Assembly: GCA_003215895.1 (NCBI GenBank)
Contig: QCJR01000002.1
Span: 62,001 to 126,000, forward strand
Reading direction: 5' to 3'
Source of the DNA: Prochlorococcus sp. AG-409-D14
GTDB taxonomy: Bacteria > Cyanobacteriota > Cyanobacteriia > PCC-6307 > Cyanobiaceae
Length of the DNA: 64,000 nucleotides
Under the pieces are notes generated by a model. That model ran no database searches, was not told the DNA's origin, and saw nothing but the letters and a program-made list of their open reading frames with translations. Each line of letters starts with the position of its first letter. Positions within the stretch are counted from its first letter, which is position 1. A program made the translations under genes and the position numbers. Shown one piece after another: positions 49,120 through 56,064 of the stretch.

Positions 49120-49368
49120 TCAGAATGTCTTTGTAGACCTAATTTTAAAACTACTTTTAGTTATTAAATTATTATCACTAATATCTAAACCTTTGACGCT
49201 AGAGATCTGCCCTTCAAGGCCCTCTAATTGAAGTTGATCAATCATCTGCTGAATAACCTGACTTTCTACTAATTTCTGATCAATCATTTCAGGAGTCATT
49301 TTCTCAAATAATTTACCTGCTTTAGAGGCAACCACATCTGATGCATTAGTAATTTTGAGAAGAATCAT
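49120..49368 (-). CDS. Small conserved-looking protein, unknown function
   Basis: The 82-residue protein starts MILLKITNASDVVASKAG (ATG 49368; an in-frame codon upstream would add 13 unlikely residues). It is helical and acidic in the middle (MTPEMIDQKLVESQVIQQMI), with a basic C-terminus. No family is recognised and there is no membrane segment. It stands alone. Confidence 0.6.
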   Translation of the reverse strand: MILLKITNASDVVASKAGKLFEKMTPEMIDQKLVESQVIQQMIDQLQLEGLEGQISSVKGLDISDNNLITKSSFKIRSTKTF

Positions 49369-49475
49369 AATTAAATAAGAACTTAGATAAAATGAATTCA
49401 CATTCAATTTATCTACAATTTAATATTATATAAATTCATCACTCGTATAATATTAAAGAACTATAAAAATATAAC

Positions 49476-49607
49476 TCAACTAAAAATCATTACAAAAATT
49501 TGAATTAAGGCCAAGGATATGAAGACCCAAAGCAATATCATGCCTACCTTATTATGTAACGAACCCTTCTTATAAAATGATCGACCTGAGTCCAAATCCC
49601 TTCTCAT
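49476..49607 (-). CDS. Single-helix small membrane protein, 43 residues
   Basis: This minus-strand ORF encodes a basic polar start (MRRDLDSGRSFYKKGSLHNK) and one strongly hydrophobic helix (VGMILLWVFISLALIQIFVM). The positive-inside pattern and clean ATG-to-stop frame support it. It lies in the 383-base gap between two annotated genes and may be a small bioenergetic or photosystem-associated peptide, but this is unproven. Confidence 0.55.
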   Translation of the reverse strand: MRRDLDSGRSFYKKGSLHNKVGMILLWVFISLALIQIFVMIFS

Positions 49608-49790
49608 TGTCAAAAGTTAAATAATCTAAAAGTAACATAGCAAGATATTTGTATTTTGATTACTCACAAAAAAAGCACTATAATAAAAAAACGAGCGATA
49701 TCCACAAAAAAAATATATTACATAATAATAAAACAAGATGAGATTACAAATTTCCAGTAGAAATTAATTTTCCCCTCTGATAATGAGTCA

Positions 49791-50150
49791 ATGACCTTTG
49801 AACAAACAAGAAATTTTATTAGTAGACTTTTAATTTCAGCTATATTTATTTATGCAATTCCTGGTAAAATAATAAATTTCGAAAGGACTTCTGAAGTTAT
49901 ATCAAATAAAAATATACCTCCTAGTTTAGCTTCATTCTTATTAGTTTTAGCTATCTTTTGCCTAATTTTTGGCTCAATACTTTTTATCTCAGGATTCAAG
50001 CAAAAATTAGGTGCCTATCTTCTACTATTATTTATAGTCCCAACTACTATTATATTTCATTTTTTTCCTTTCCAAATAAAAGCTACTCTAATGAATTCTG
50101 CTCTAATTGGAGGGTTACTTCTCAGCCTAAATAATGCAAAAGACAACTGA
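49791..50150 (+). CDS. DoxX-like membrane protein
   Basis: The 119-residue protein has four predicted helices typical of DoxX/DoxD-like proteins. The opening FISRLLISAIFIYAIPGKI and the G-rich third helix (LGAYLLLLFIVPTTIIFHF) match the family. Some relatives take part in thiosulfate or quinone metabolism, but the function here is unknown. It is monocistronic. The neighbouring minus gene is an OsmC homolog, convergent with it. Confidence 0.75.
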   Translation: MTFEQTRNFISRLLISAIFIYAIPGKIINFERTSEVISNKNIPPSLASFLLVLAIFCLIFGSILFISGFKQKLGAYLLLLFIVPTTIIFHFFPFQIKATLMNSALIGGLLLSLNNAKDN

Positions 50151-50210
50151 ATCAACAAGCTTTTTGATAATCAGACAATTAAAAGATAATCAAAAAAGTT
50201 ACTTCTATGT

Positions 50211-50591
50211 TTAAAGTTTGGTTTGGTACCAATTCAACTTAATATCAACAGAGCCCTCAAGATTATGTTTAACAGGGCAGTCTTCAGCTATTCTTTGAAG
50301 GATTTTATACTTTTCAGAATCTAATTCATCTGGCATAAAAATTTCTAGCACAAGAGTCTTTATTTTTCTAGGTCCCTCTGATGTCATTGTTTTATAAACA
50401 TCAATTTTAATTTTACCAAGTTCCCAACCTCTACGTTTTGCCTCAATACCCATAATTGTTATTACACAGGTTCCCAAAGAAGAAGCTAATAAATCAGTTG
50501 GAGCAAAATCTTCTCCTTCTCCGTCATGGTCTTTAGGTGCATCAGTATGTATAACACTCCCTGAAAGAGAATGTTTTGCTTCAGTGTGCAA
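50211..50591 (-). CDS. OsmC-like peroxide reductase family protein, probable non-AUG start
   Basis: OsmC/Ohr proteins are thiol-based organic hydroperoxide reductases. The two cysteines typical of the family are visible in SLGTCVITIMGIEA near residue 42 and EDCPVKHNLEG near residue 105. The TTG at 50591 is the first ATG/GTG/TTG codon, but the frame stays open upstream, and the in-frame residues KISCTYLGD look like the family N-terminus. True initiation may be at an ACG or ATC near 50621-50615 or further upstream. With the TTG the protein is 126 residues; the family is about 135-140. Confidence 0.85.
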   Translation of the reverse strand: MHTEAKHSLSGSVIHTDAPKDHDGEGEDFAPTDLLASSLGTCVITIMGIEAKRRGWELGKIKIDVYKTMTSEGPRKIKTLVLEIFMPDELDSEKYKILQRIAEDCPVKHNLEGSVDIKLNWYQTKL

Positions 50592-50799
50592 ATCTCCAAG
50601 ATATGTGCAACTGATTTTCGTAGAATTGGAATTAGTATCTTTTAAGTTTTTGATTTGAAGAACCTGTTGAATGTATTTATTTTACCGAATTTTTACTCTC
50701 AACAAGTATCCAATAAGTTCTTTTTTTAAGAACAACGAATTATGATCACAAAAAAATAATATTATTTTTACAGAAAAATTTCTCACATAATCAAAATAA

Positions 50800-51171
50800 A
50801 TGATTTTTATTTCATTTTTTCTTAGTTTGCTTATTACTCTTAACCCTTCCTCAAATTTCAATTGTGATGGCGAAAGATTGACTGCGGTCATCAGGAATAA
50901 CTTAAATGGAGATTTCTCGATAACTAATGATCTTGAAAATATTGATAAAGGAGCTTTTATAGTTCTTAATTGGCGTGATCTGAATCTCATGCTCCCAGTA
51001 TCTTTTAAGGTAGGTGATATTTCATTCACGGACAAGAAATGGTTGTGGAGTTATCAGGATGAGAAAAATGGATTAAGAATGGATGATCCAAGATTTGCCC
51101 AACTTTTGCCAAATGGAGAAATTGAAGAATTTTCTTGTCATGCCATTTACCCAGAAGATAGAATCTCATAA
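50800..51171 (+). CDS. Secreted small protein, unknown function
   Basis: The 123-residue protein has a signal peptide (residues 1-19, MIFISFFLSLLITLNPSS). A folded-looking domain follows with two cysteines (NFNCDGER and EEFSCHAIYP) and several aromatic clusters (WLWSYQDEK). Its place is the periplasm or thylakoid lumen. The family is unknown to me. A 117-residue minus-strand frame here is only its antisense shadow. Confidence 0.68.
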   Translation: MIFISFFLSLLITLNPSSNFNCDGERLTAVIRNNLNGDFSITNDLENIDKGAFIVLNWRDLNLMLPVSFKVGDISFTDKKWLWSYQDEKNGLRMDDPRFAQLLPNGEIEEFSCHAIYPEDRIS

Positions 51172-51239
51172 AGAAAGTCTTAAGCAGGAAATAATCAAGA
51201 CATGATATGGCTAGGTATTAAGTAGACGAAAAAACTTCA

Positions 51240-51434
51240 ATGACTATCTCAGGACCAAAGAGATTTGTATTTATAGATAGGAAGCAAAGTGTAAGTAAAA
51301 AGCAAGTTTTTATTTTTGGTTCAATAATTGCAAGTGGATGCTTAAGTGGTGCATTTTTAATTGCTTTGTATATTGAATATCTTCATAGCCCAGCTTTTCA
51401 CAGCTTTGTTCAATCAAGAGGAATATTCCTTTGA
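51240..51434 (+). CDS. Single-helix small membrane protein, unknown function
   Basis: The 64-residue protein has a basic cytosolic start (GPKRFVFIDRKQSVSKKQ), one hydrophobic helix (about residues 23-44) and a short aromatic tail. Its gene is followed at 41 bases by a terminator, supporting expression. No family is recognised. Confidence 0.62.
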   Translation: MTISGPKRFVFIDRKQSVSKKQVFIFGSIIASGCLSGAFLIALYIEYLHSPAFHSFVQSRGIFL

Positions 51435-51475
51435 ATTTTGAGTGCATTGATATTAGAAATTCCTTATGCAACAAA

Positions 51476-51501
51476 AAAAGCTCTCAAAGGAGAGAGCTTT
51501 T
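51476..51501. terminator. Bidirectional intrinsic terminator
   Basis: The hairpin has 10-bp complementary arms at 51476-51485 and 51492-51501 around a 6-base loop. It is flanked by A- and T-rich ends (AAAAGCTCTC with GAGAGCTTTT). It separates the small membrane gene (plus) from the minus-strand hli operon. Confidence 0.85.
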
Positions 51502-51618
51502 AAGAGAATTTGTATATTCTTTGAAAATATCTTGACAATTAATCTATCGTCAGAACTGCAATAATTAGACCTTCAATTGCTAAATGTTGGCAAAATTATT
51601 CAGAAATTTTTTAATCGA

Positions 51619-51765
51619 TTAAACAAAACCAGGGATGATTTGACCTGTAGTTGAGTATGCACCAACTAAAGCAATACAACCAAATAGCGCTGCGTAGCCG
51701 TTAAGTCTTTCTGCTGTTACTTTCTCATGGTCAATATTTCTTTTATTGTTGTTTTGAATCGTCAT
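51619..51765 (-). CDS. hli: High-light-inducible protein, 48 residues
   Basis: This is the third gene of the hli operon. A polar leader (MTIQNNNKRNIDHEKVTA) precedes the LHC motif AERLNGYAALFGCIALVGAY, keeping the Glu, Asn and (in place of Arg) a Tyr variant, followed by STTGQIIPGFV. Such single-helix proteins bind chlorophyll and protect the photosystems in high light. Its ATG overlaps the stop of the upstream hli gene by one base (TGATG), so the two are translationally coupled. Confidence 0.88.
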   Translation of the reverse strand: MTIQNNNKRNIDHEKVTAERLNGYAALFGCIALVGAYSTTGQIIPGFV

Positions 51766-51884
51766 CACACAACTCCAGGGATAAGTTGTCCAGTAGTTAG
51801 ATAGACACCGGTTAGAAGTACGAAAGCCATCATTGCTGGCCTACCAATACTTCGTTCAAGAATTATCTTGTTAGAAGATTGCAT
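51765..51884 (-). CDS. hli: High-light-inducible protein, 39 residues
   Basis: This is the second gene of the hli operon. It reads MQSSNKIILERSIGRPAMMA, then a hydrophobic helix, then TTGQLIPGVV. The Glu-Arg-containing ERSIGRPAMMAF is a divergent but clear LHC motif (the usual Asn is Gly). It is one of the shortest LHC-superfamily types. Its stop codon overlaps the start of the next hli gene by one base. It starts 9 bases after the first hli gene ends. Confidence 0.88.
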   Translation of the reverse strand: MQSSNKIILERSIGRPAMMAFVLLTGVYLTTGQLIPGVV

Positions 51885-51893
51885 AAATAAAAA

Positions 51894-52001
51894 TTAGAAG
51901 ATACCAGGAATTATTTGTCCCGTTGTTGCGTATGCACCAAATGCTGCAACAAAGCCAAGCATTGCTGCCCATCCGTTAAACTTTTCTGCTTCAGGAGTCA
52001 T
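51894..52001 (-). CDS. hli: High-light-inducible protein, 35 residues
   Basis: This is the first gene of the operon. The 35 residues are MTPEAEKFNGWAAMLGFVAA followed by a short helix and TTGQIIPGIF, which is the standard picocyanobacterial Hli form. The EKFNGWAAMLGF motif keeps Glu and Asn. Upstream, 16 bases from its ATG, lies an HLR1-like direct repeat, consistent with light control by NblS/RpaB. Confidence 0.93.
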   Translation of the reverse strand: MTPEAEKFNGWAAMLGFVAAFGAYATTGQIIPGIF

Positions 52002-52017
52002 TTAAGTGTTGAAATAT

Positions 52018-52035
52018 TGTGTAACAGAATGTAAC
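52018..52035 (-). promoter_or_regulatory. HLR1-like RpaB site upstream of the hli operon
   Basis: On the minus strand the 18 bases read GTTACATT, CT, GTTACACA. The known HLR1 consensus is two G/T-TTACA-T/A-T/A octamers two bases apart. The first octamer is perfect; the second has one mismatch (C for T/A). The site ends 16 bases before the first hli ATG, so it overlaps or adjoins the core promoter, a position that would suit repression as well as activation. It is a prediction, not a shown binding site. Confidence 0.62.
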
Positions 52036-52037
52036 GG

Positions 52038-52071
52038 GTTCGCAGTCCCGGTTGATGGTGGACAACCGAAC
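52038..52071. ncRNA. GC-rich dyad element upstream of the hli operon (candidate)
   Basis: Within AT-rich flanks, these 34 bases contain CGGTTG...CAACCG (52049-52054 with 52063-52068, 8-base loop) and an outer GTTCG...CGAAC pair (52038-52042 with 52067-52071). The pairs overlap, so two alternative folds are possible. It may be a structured leader of the hli or the divergent 52194 gene, or a small RNA. Type is uncertain. Confidence 0.3.
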
Positions 52072-52193
52072 ATACTTTTAAAAACAATCAAATACATAGA
52101 TAATTCTATAAAAAAAAACGAAACTTGAATCCACAGCTTTCTTTGAACCACTTATTAAATTCCTATAATAAAAAGATTAAATGAAAAAAGAAT

Positions 52194-52454
52194 TTGTACG
52201 ACCCCTCGATTGGGCAAGAATCACTCACTGCCGTTGATGTAGTAGGCGTACTTGTCGGACATGTCCTTTTTGGCGTAGCCGCCACACTTTTAATTGATTG
52301 GAGTTGGATTCCCTTAAGTCCTCAACAGAGAGAGAGTGGTCGCTCTCTCAAAGAAATCAAAAGAAGCTGGGGTTGGGATGAAAAACCTGATAATAAGGAT
52401 GAGTCTCTAAGCCCAGAAGATAAAAAATCCTCAGTTGAAGAAAATAACGAATAA
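52194..52454 (+). CDS. Small membrane-anchored protein, unknown function
   Basis: The 86-residue protein starts at a TTG. It has one hydrophobic helix (about residues 13-36, AVDVVGVLVGHVLFGVAATLLI), then a Trp/Arg-rich stretch (SLKEIKRSWGWDE) and a very acidic tail. No family is recognised. It is divergent from the hli operon across a 192-base spacer that contains the HLR1-like repeat and the dyad. Confidence 0.55.
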   Translation: MYDPSIGQESLTAVDVVGVLVGHVLFGVAATLLIDWSWIPLSPQQRESGRSLKEIKRSWGWDEKPDNKDESLSPEDKKSSVEENNE

Positions 52455-52517
52455 TTTTTTAATTGCTAAAAAGGTCAAATAATTTGCAGAGATGTGTAAC
52501 ATGTAGTCTGACACTTT

Positions 52518-52709
52518 TTGAAAAATATATTAAAAATAAATAGCAAAAGTTTTAACATAGGGAATGCTTTTGCTGATAGCTATTTCTTATCTGATCTTGG
52601 CTATCAAAAAATAATAACCTTCGATACAATGCAAATAGGAATTATTTATTGGAAAGTAATTTATCTGTTTTTATTGCTCATAAGAATCGTCATAGATAGC
52701 TATAAATAA
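52518..52709 (+). CDS. Questionable 63-residue ORF with a C-terminal hydrophobic segment
   Basis: The frame starts at a TTG and encodes MKNILKINSKSFNIGNAF, then a final hydrophobic helix (IYWKVIYLFLLLIRIVI). Coding character is weak. It fills the gap before the DUF3386 gene and may not be expressed. Confidence 0.22.
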   Translation: MKNILKINSKSFNIGNAFADSYFLSDLGYQKIITFDTMQIGIIYWKVIYLFLLLIRIVIDSYK

Positions 52710-52755
52710 TTGTATTTCTTAAAAATATTTTTAATTAGTTTATTATTATTTTTAA

Positions 52756-53460
52756 TTGACTAAAATAAGTCAAAAACAGAGTTTTATGCTTACCAACGAA
52801 ATGGGAATATCAGATTGCACCCATTTATTTAAGTCTGCCTATGAAAATCGCTACACATGGGAGTCAGATTTTTCAGGTTATGAAGGTAGATGCTCTTGGA
52901 CAGATGGCGAAAGAGAAATAAAAGGAAGCTTTTGCTTAGGAGAAGATTTCAAAGCCACTGTGAAAGAAATAGATGACGAAGAAATACACAAATCCATTTC
53001 TTCACAACTTTGGGAAGTTGCTATTCATCGAGTAAGAAGATCATTTGAACAAACTCATGGTAAAAATACTTTTACTTTTGGAGATACAAATGAAATTGGC
53101 TTGGAAATTATAGTTGGAGGAAAAAATGAAGGTGACAGATATAGAGTTAAAAACGATATTATTACGATGGTTTATAGACATATTCATGGAAATCTAATAA
53201 TTATCCTCACTCATGATGTGATTCATACTGGTAATGGATACTTAAGCAAGAGTTATTCCAGCCAATATCTTGATCCAATTTCAAAAAAAGATTTAAAAGG
53301 AAAAAGCATTTATAAAGATTCTTTTATACCTTTATTCAAAGATGGACCTTGGGTTTTATCTTCTAGGTCTATACATCAAGAATCATCAGAAGGTTCAATA
53401 ATAAATAAAGAAGTGTTTTCTTTTTCGGAGTTAAAAAGTCTTAGTCATAAGAAAGGTTAG
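52756..53460 (+). CDS. DUF3386 family protein
   Basis: The 234-residue soluble protein belongs to a cyanobacterial and plant-plastid family of unknown function. Segments seen are HLFKSAYENRYTWESDFSGYEGRC, VAIHRVRRSFEQTHGKNTF and ITMVYRHIHGNLIIILTHDVI. The TTG at 52756 gives the longest protein; an ATG at 52786 is an alternative. It has its own start region and is followed by a disrupted cupin gene. Confidence 0.83.
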   Translation: MTKISQKQSFMLTNEMGISDCTHLFKSAYENRYTWESDFSGYEGRCSWTDGEREIKGSFCLGEDFKATVKEIDDEEIHKSISSQLWEVAIHRVRRSFEQTHGKNTFTFGDTNEIGLEIIVGGKNEGDRYRVKNDIITMVYRHIHGNLIIILTHDVIHTGNGYLSKSYSSQYLDPISKKDLKGKSIYKDSFIPLFKDGPWVLSSRSIHQESSEGSIINKEVFSFSELKSLSHKKG

Positions 53461-53566
53461 CCTACTAAATCTAATAGATAATGATAATTAATATAAGAAC
53501 ATCTGCCTAGATAAAAACCGAGATTTATAAATTAACAATTTTCGATTATGAATTAATCTTAAGGAC

Positions 53567-53572
53567 AGGAGG
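53567..53572 (+). promoter_or_regulatory. Strong ribosome binding site of the cupin gene
   Basis: A perfect AGGAGG lies 7 bases before the ATG at 53580. Shine-Dalgarno sequences this strong are rare in this window, so the site supports that the interrupted cupin gene was, or still is, translated. Confidence 0.7.
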
Positions 53573-53579
53573 TTTACAA

Positions 53580-54125
53580 ATGCTTCTTCATTTTGTCCCT
53601 ATTCGTGTTTTTCGTGAGACACCACAAGTATCATTTGTTGATGCAGGCATAAATGGATCAAATGGCGCTGATGTTGTAATCCATCACAAAAATGCAATAT
53701 CACCTCCCGATGATGGAAATTTTGAGCAGTACTACATTCATAAACATCAAGTTGATTTCAATTTAGTGATTGAAGGTAGTCGGAAATTCACTCTTATCAA
53801 TCCTAAATGGGATGAGCCGCACCATGTGATTTTTTTGAATAGAGAAATGTCTGCACTTTGAATACCAATTGGAACTTACCACCGATCAAAATCAGGGCAA
53901 GAAGGTAGTATCGTTTTGAATCAAGCAACTAGAGATAATGCATTTGATCAAACAAAAGAATTTTTACCTGTTAGCTTAAGATCAAACAAACAATCAAGAA
54001 ATGCTAGACAGGTTCTTCCTATTTACTGGATTTGGGAAGAAGAAAGAATTAAAAAAGTAAAACTTGATTGCAAAAGTTTCTTTAAAAACAACAACTTAAA
54101 ATCAATAATATCTGCGAACAAATAA
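53580..54125 (+). pseudogene. Cupin-like gene interrupted by an in-frame TGA
   Basis: The 181-codon frame is open from ATG 53580 to 54125 except for one TGA at 53859-53861. Before it are cupin-type residues (YYIHKHQVDFNLVIEGS and the HH of DEPHHVIF). After it the protein continues as IPIGTYHRSKSGQEGSIVLN and a normal C-terminus. A tryptophan at the TGA (SALWIPIGTYH) would fit well, so a TGG to TGA change is likely. Options are a true pseudogene, readthrough or a sequencing error. The exact enzyme is unknown; it resembles an RmlC/cupin fold. Confidence 0.75.
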
Positions 54126-54286
54126 AAACAATAATTCGATATCTATTAGAAAATAACAAATCTATTATTTTAATGAAGCAAGATTAGAAAAACTAGTAGT
54201 AACTATTCATACGATATTGATGCTAAAAGCATATATTTAATAAATCATCATGCAGATAACATAAATGTATTTAACTAGTGATAAAA

Positions 54287-54403
54287 TTATTCATTAGATT
54301 TTGTTAAGAGCTGCTGTTTTAATTGTTTTAAAGTCCTTTTATTAGTTTTAGGCAAATCAGCCTTACTTGAATTAGGAATGCTGAATTGAGTTAGTAATTT
54401 CAT
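54287..54403 (-). CDS. Short basic ORF of 38 residues, low confidence
   Basis: The peptide is MKLLTQFSIPNSSKADLPKT followed by a Lys/Gln/Leu-rich helix. It is clearly basic and could bind RNA or DNA, but no family is known. The clean frame and higher-than-background composition are the only support. Confidence 0.28.
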   Translation of the reverse strand: MKLLTQFSIPNSSKADLPKTNKRTLKQLKQQLLTKSNE

Positions 54404-54445
54404 AGCAATTATGAGAAATTAAAAATATTCAAAACTTATAAATAT

Positions 54446-54535
54446 CTAATCATTATCAACTTGAAACTCTTTCAATGAGTCTCCGTAATAACTCATGGCC
54501 AATTGAAGTAAAACCCAATTCACAGCTCTAAACAT
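54446..54535 (-). CDS. Short ORF of 29 residues, low confidence
   Basis: The peptide reads MFRAVNWVLLQLAMSYYGDS and ends in an acidic tail. It looks protein-like, with a helix rich in hydrophobic and aromatic residues, but the length is below normal limits. It may be a conserved small protein or chance. Confidence 0.32.
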   Translation of the reverse strand: MFRAVNWVLLQLAMSYYGDSLKEFQVDND

Positions 54536-54756
54536 TCTGACCTCGAAATGAATTCAACTTAAAGATGGCTTATGTATCAAAGATTTGCTATGAGTAATTA
54601 TTATTTTTAAAGGATTCAAAAAAAATCGGTTACTAATTAAAAATCAAATTAGTCGACAACCTAGGTTCTCAGTGACAAGTAACGATAAGTAATTATTCAT
54701 AGCTTTTGTGCATTTGAAATATAAACTTTGCACATAAAGCAACAGAAAGGAATTAC

Positions 54757-54951
54757 ATGGTTTTCCTATCGAATCCTCAGGTTTGGCACTTGCCCGGCAC
54801 ATGGTCTGAGCAGCCTATTGATGGGCCTTACCTAGGAATGAACTCAGGTCAATTAAGTTGGGTGGCTGCGTCAATTTTGCTAACTTTTTTGATTGCTTTA
54901 TGTGTTTACATCATTGAGATGAGACGCTCAAAGCGTAAAAGAAGTTCTTAG
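54757..54951 (+). CDS. Small single-helix membrane protein, unknown function
   Basis: The 64-residue protein begins with FLSNPQVWHLPGTWSEQPID. It then has one transmembrane helix (about residues 34-53) and a very basic cytosolic tail (RRSKRKRSS). The Trp-rich N-terminus would face the periplasm or lumen. No family is recognised. It starts a small run with the next gene. Confidence 0.68.
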   Translation: MVFLSNPQVWHLPGTWSEQPIDGPYLGMNSGQLSWVAASILLTFLIALCVYIIEMRRSKRKRSS

Positions 54952-54996
54952 AATATTTAAAATAATAGAGTTGACTCACTAGTCAAGTAATATTTC

Positions 54997-55320
54997 ATGA
55001 CATATTTTATTTTATATTTTTCTGGTATAGGCTTAATTTGGTGGGTTTATCGTGTTGGATGGATTGAAGTTTTAAAGACCATTCTCAGTGTTTTAATTCC
55101 TTCTTTCTTAATTATTCTTTTTAATGTCAAAGCAGGTCGACTCATATTCAAAAACCCTGCGGTTGGAATAATTAGTGTTCTTCCAACCGCCATTTTTATT
55201 TATCGAGGATCAAAGCCTCTCGTATTTGGAATTAACAGTTGGATAGATAGGAAAAGAAACGAATTTGTTAAATCAGAAGAAGTTGTAGAAGCCGAAGTGG
55301 TTTCTAAAGAAGAGGCATAG
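54997..55320 (+). CDS. Membrane protein with acidic tail, unknown function
   Basis: The 107-residue protein has about three hydrophobic segments (residues 3-20, 24-45 and 53-70). A charged C-terminus follows (GINSWIDRKRNEFVKSEEVVEAEV). It lies 45 bases after the previous small membrane gene and may be co-transcribed. No family is known. Confidence 0.66.
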   Translation: MTYFILYFSGIGLIWWVYRVGWIEVLKTILSVLIPSFLIILFNVKAGRLIFKNPAVGIISVLPTAIFIYRGSKPLVFGINSWIDRKRNEFVKSEEVVEAEVVSKEEA

Positions 55321-55526
55321 ATTTTCATTTTCAACAAAGTAGTCACAGAAAGATATTTGAAGGTCCAAAAACTCTCAGCCCCTTTATATGGACCTCTTCT
55401 ACCTTCAAGAAAAGCCGATTAAATTTTGAATTTCAAAAAAATCTGGACTTTCTTTATTCTTTTATTAGTTATATTTGTTGATCGCATTGAATAAATGGCA
55501 ATAATAAAGTGATTAATAATTTAACC

Positions 55527-55679
55527 ATGACAGATAACGAGCCAAAGTGGGATTACACCACTAAAGAAGGAAATTTTGCTGCAGGAGCGGCGGTTGTTGG
55601 AGGGAATTTACTAGTTCTTATTATTTACATCTTATATAGAACAGTTCCTTCGGTTCACCATTTCATTATCGGGCGATAA
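55527..55679 (+). CDS. Small single-helix membrane protein, 50 residues
   Basis: The peptide MTDNEPKWDYTTKEGNFAAG is followed by a hydrophobic helix (about residues 17-37) and a short tail ending FIIGR. The ATG start, charge pattern and a Gly/Ala-rich helix support a genuine small protein of thylakoid or plasma membrane. No family is recognised. Confidence 0.62.
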   Translation: MTDNEPKWDYTTKEGNFAAGAAVVGGNLLVLIIYILYRTVPSVHHFIIGR

Positions 55680-55730
55680 CTAAAAAGTCACCGGAAGATA
55701 GACTTTAATTTTTGGTCAACAGAATTCTCA

Positions 55731-55934
55731 CTATCGATGGTTAGCTGTTGCTTGCGACCAAATCAAAGCCAATAAAAAAGCCATTCCAATTAGAGGGAGA
55801 AGAGTTTTAATCAAACCAACTAAAACCAATACTCCAACCCCGGCAGAACTATGAATTGCCCATTTAGGGACATATCGACCTACTCTGCTCACTTTTTTAC
55901 TTGAAGGGTAAATCACTACTTGATCAATAGCCAT
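55731..55934 (-). CDS. Small membrane protein, unknown function
   Basis: The 67-residue protein has a polar start (MAIDQVVIYPSSKKVSRVGR) and one or two hydrophobic segments (about residues 29-62). It begins at ATG 55934. It converges with the 50-residue plus gene (51 bases apart). No family is recognised. Confidence 0.62.
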   Translation of the reverse strand: MAIDQVVIYPSSKKVSRVGRYVPKWAIHSSAGVGVLVLVGLIKTLLPLIGMAFLLALIWSQATANHR

Positions 55935-56064
55935 TATTAACTAAAAAGTAATCTGTTTCCATACACAATAAAATCAATCAAGAGGAAGACAAGCACTTAA
56001 TGGATACTGATATCATGAGAATTTGTTGCCAGACATATTCTTATATCAAAGGTTGATGATGCAT

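Larger units (their letters stand above)
54126..54756. other. 631-base spacer with small minus-strand ORFs
   Basis: The spacer between the cupin pseudogene and the small Trp-containing membrane gene is AT-rich. It contains two short minus-strand ORFs, given separately. No strong terminator, promoter or repeat was seen. Confidence 0.45.

Noticed and set aside
50682..51035. A 117-residue minus-strand frame upstream of the OsmC-like gene
   Set aside because: It overlaps the plus-strand gene at 50800-51171, which has a signal peptide and better protein character. The minus frame is Lys/Arg-rich without domain features.
53859..53861. TGA in the cupin-like gene as a selenocysteine codon
   Set aside because: A tryptophan fits the place better than cysteine, no SECIS-like hairpin was apparent just after it, and selenocysteine machinery is not known in this lineage. 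Nonsense mutation, readthrough or a base error are more likely.
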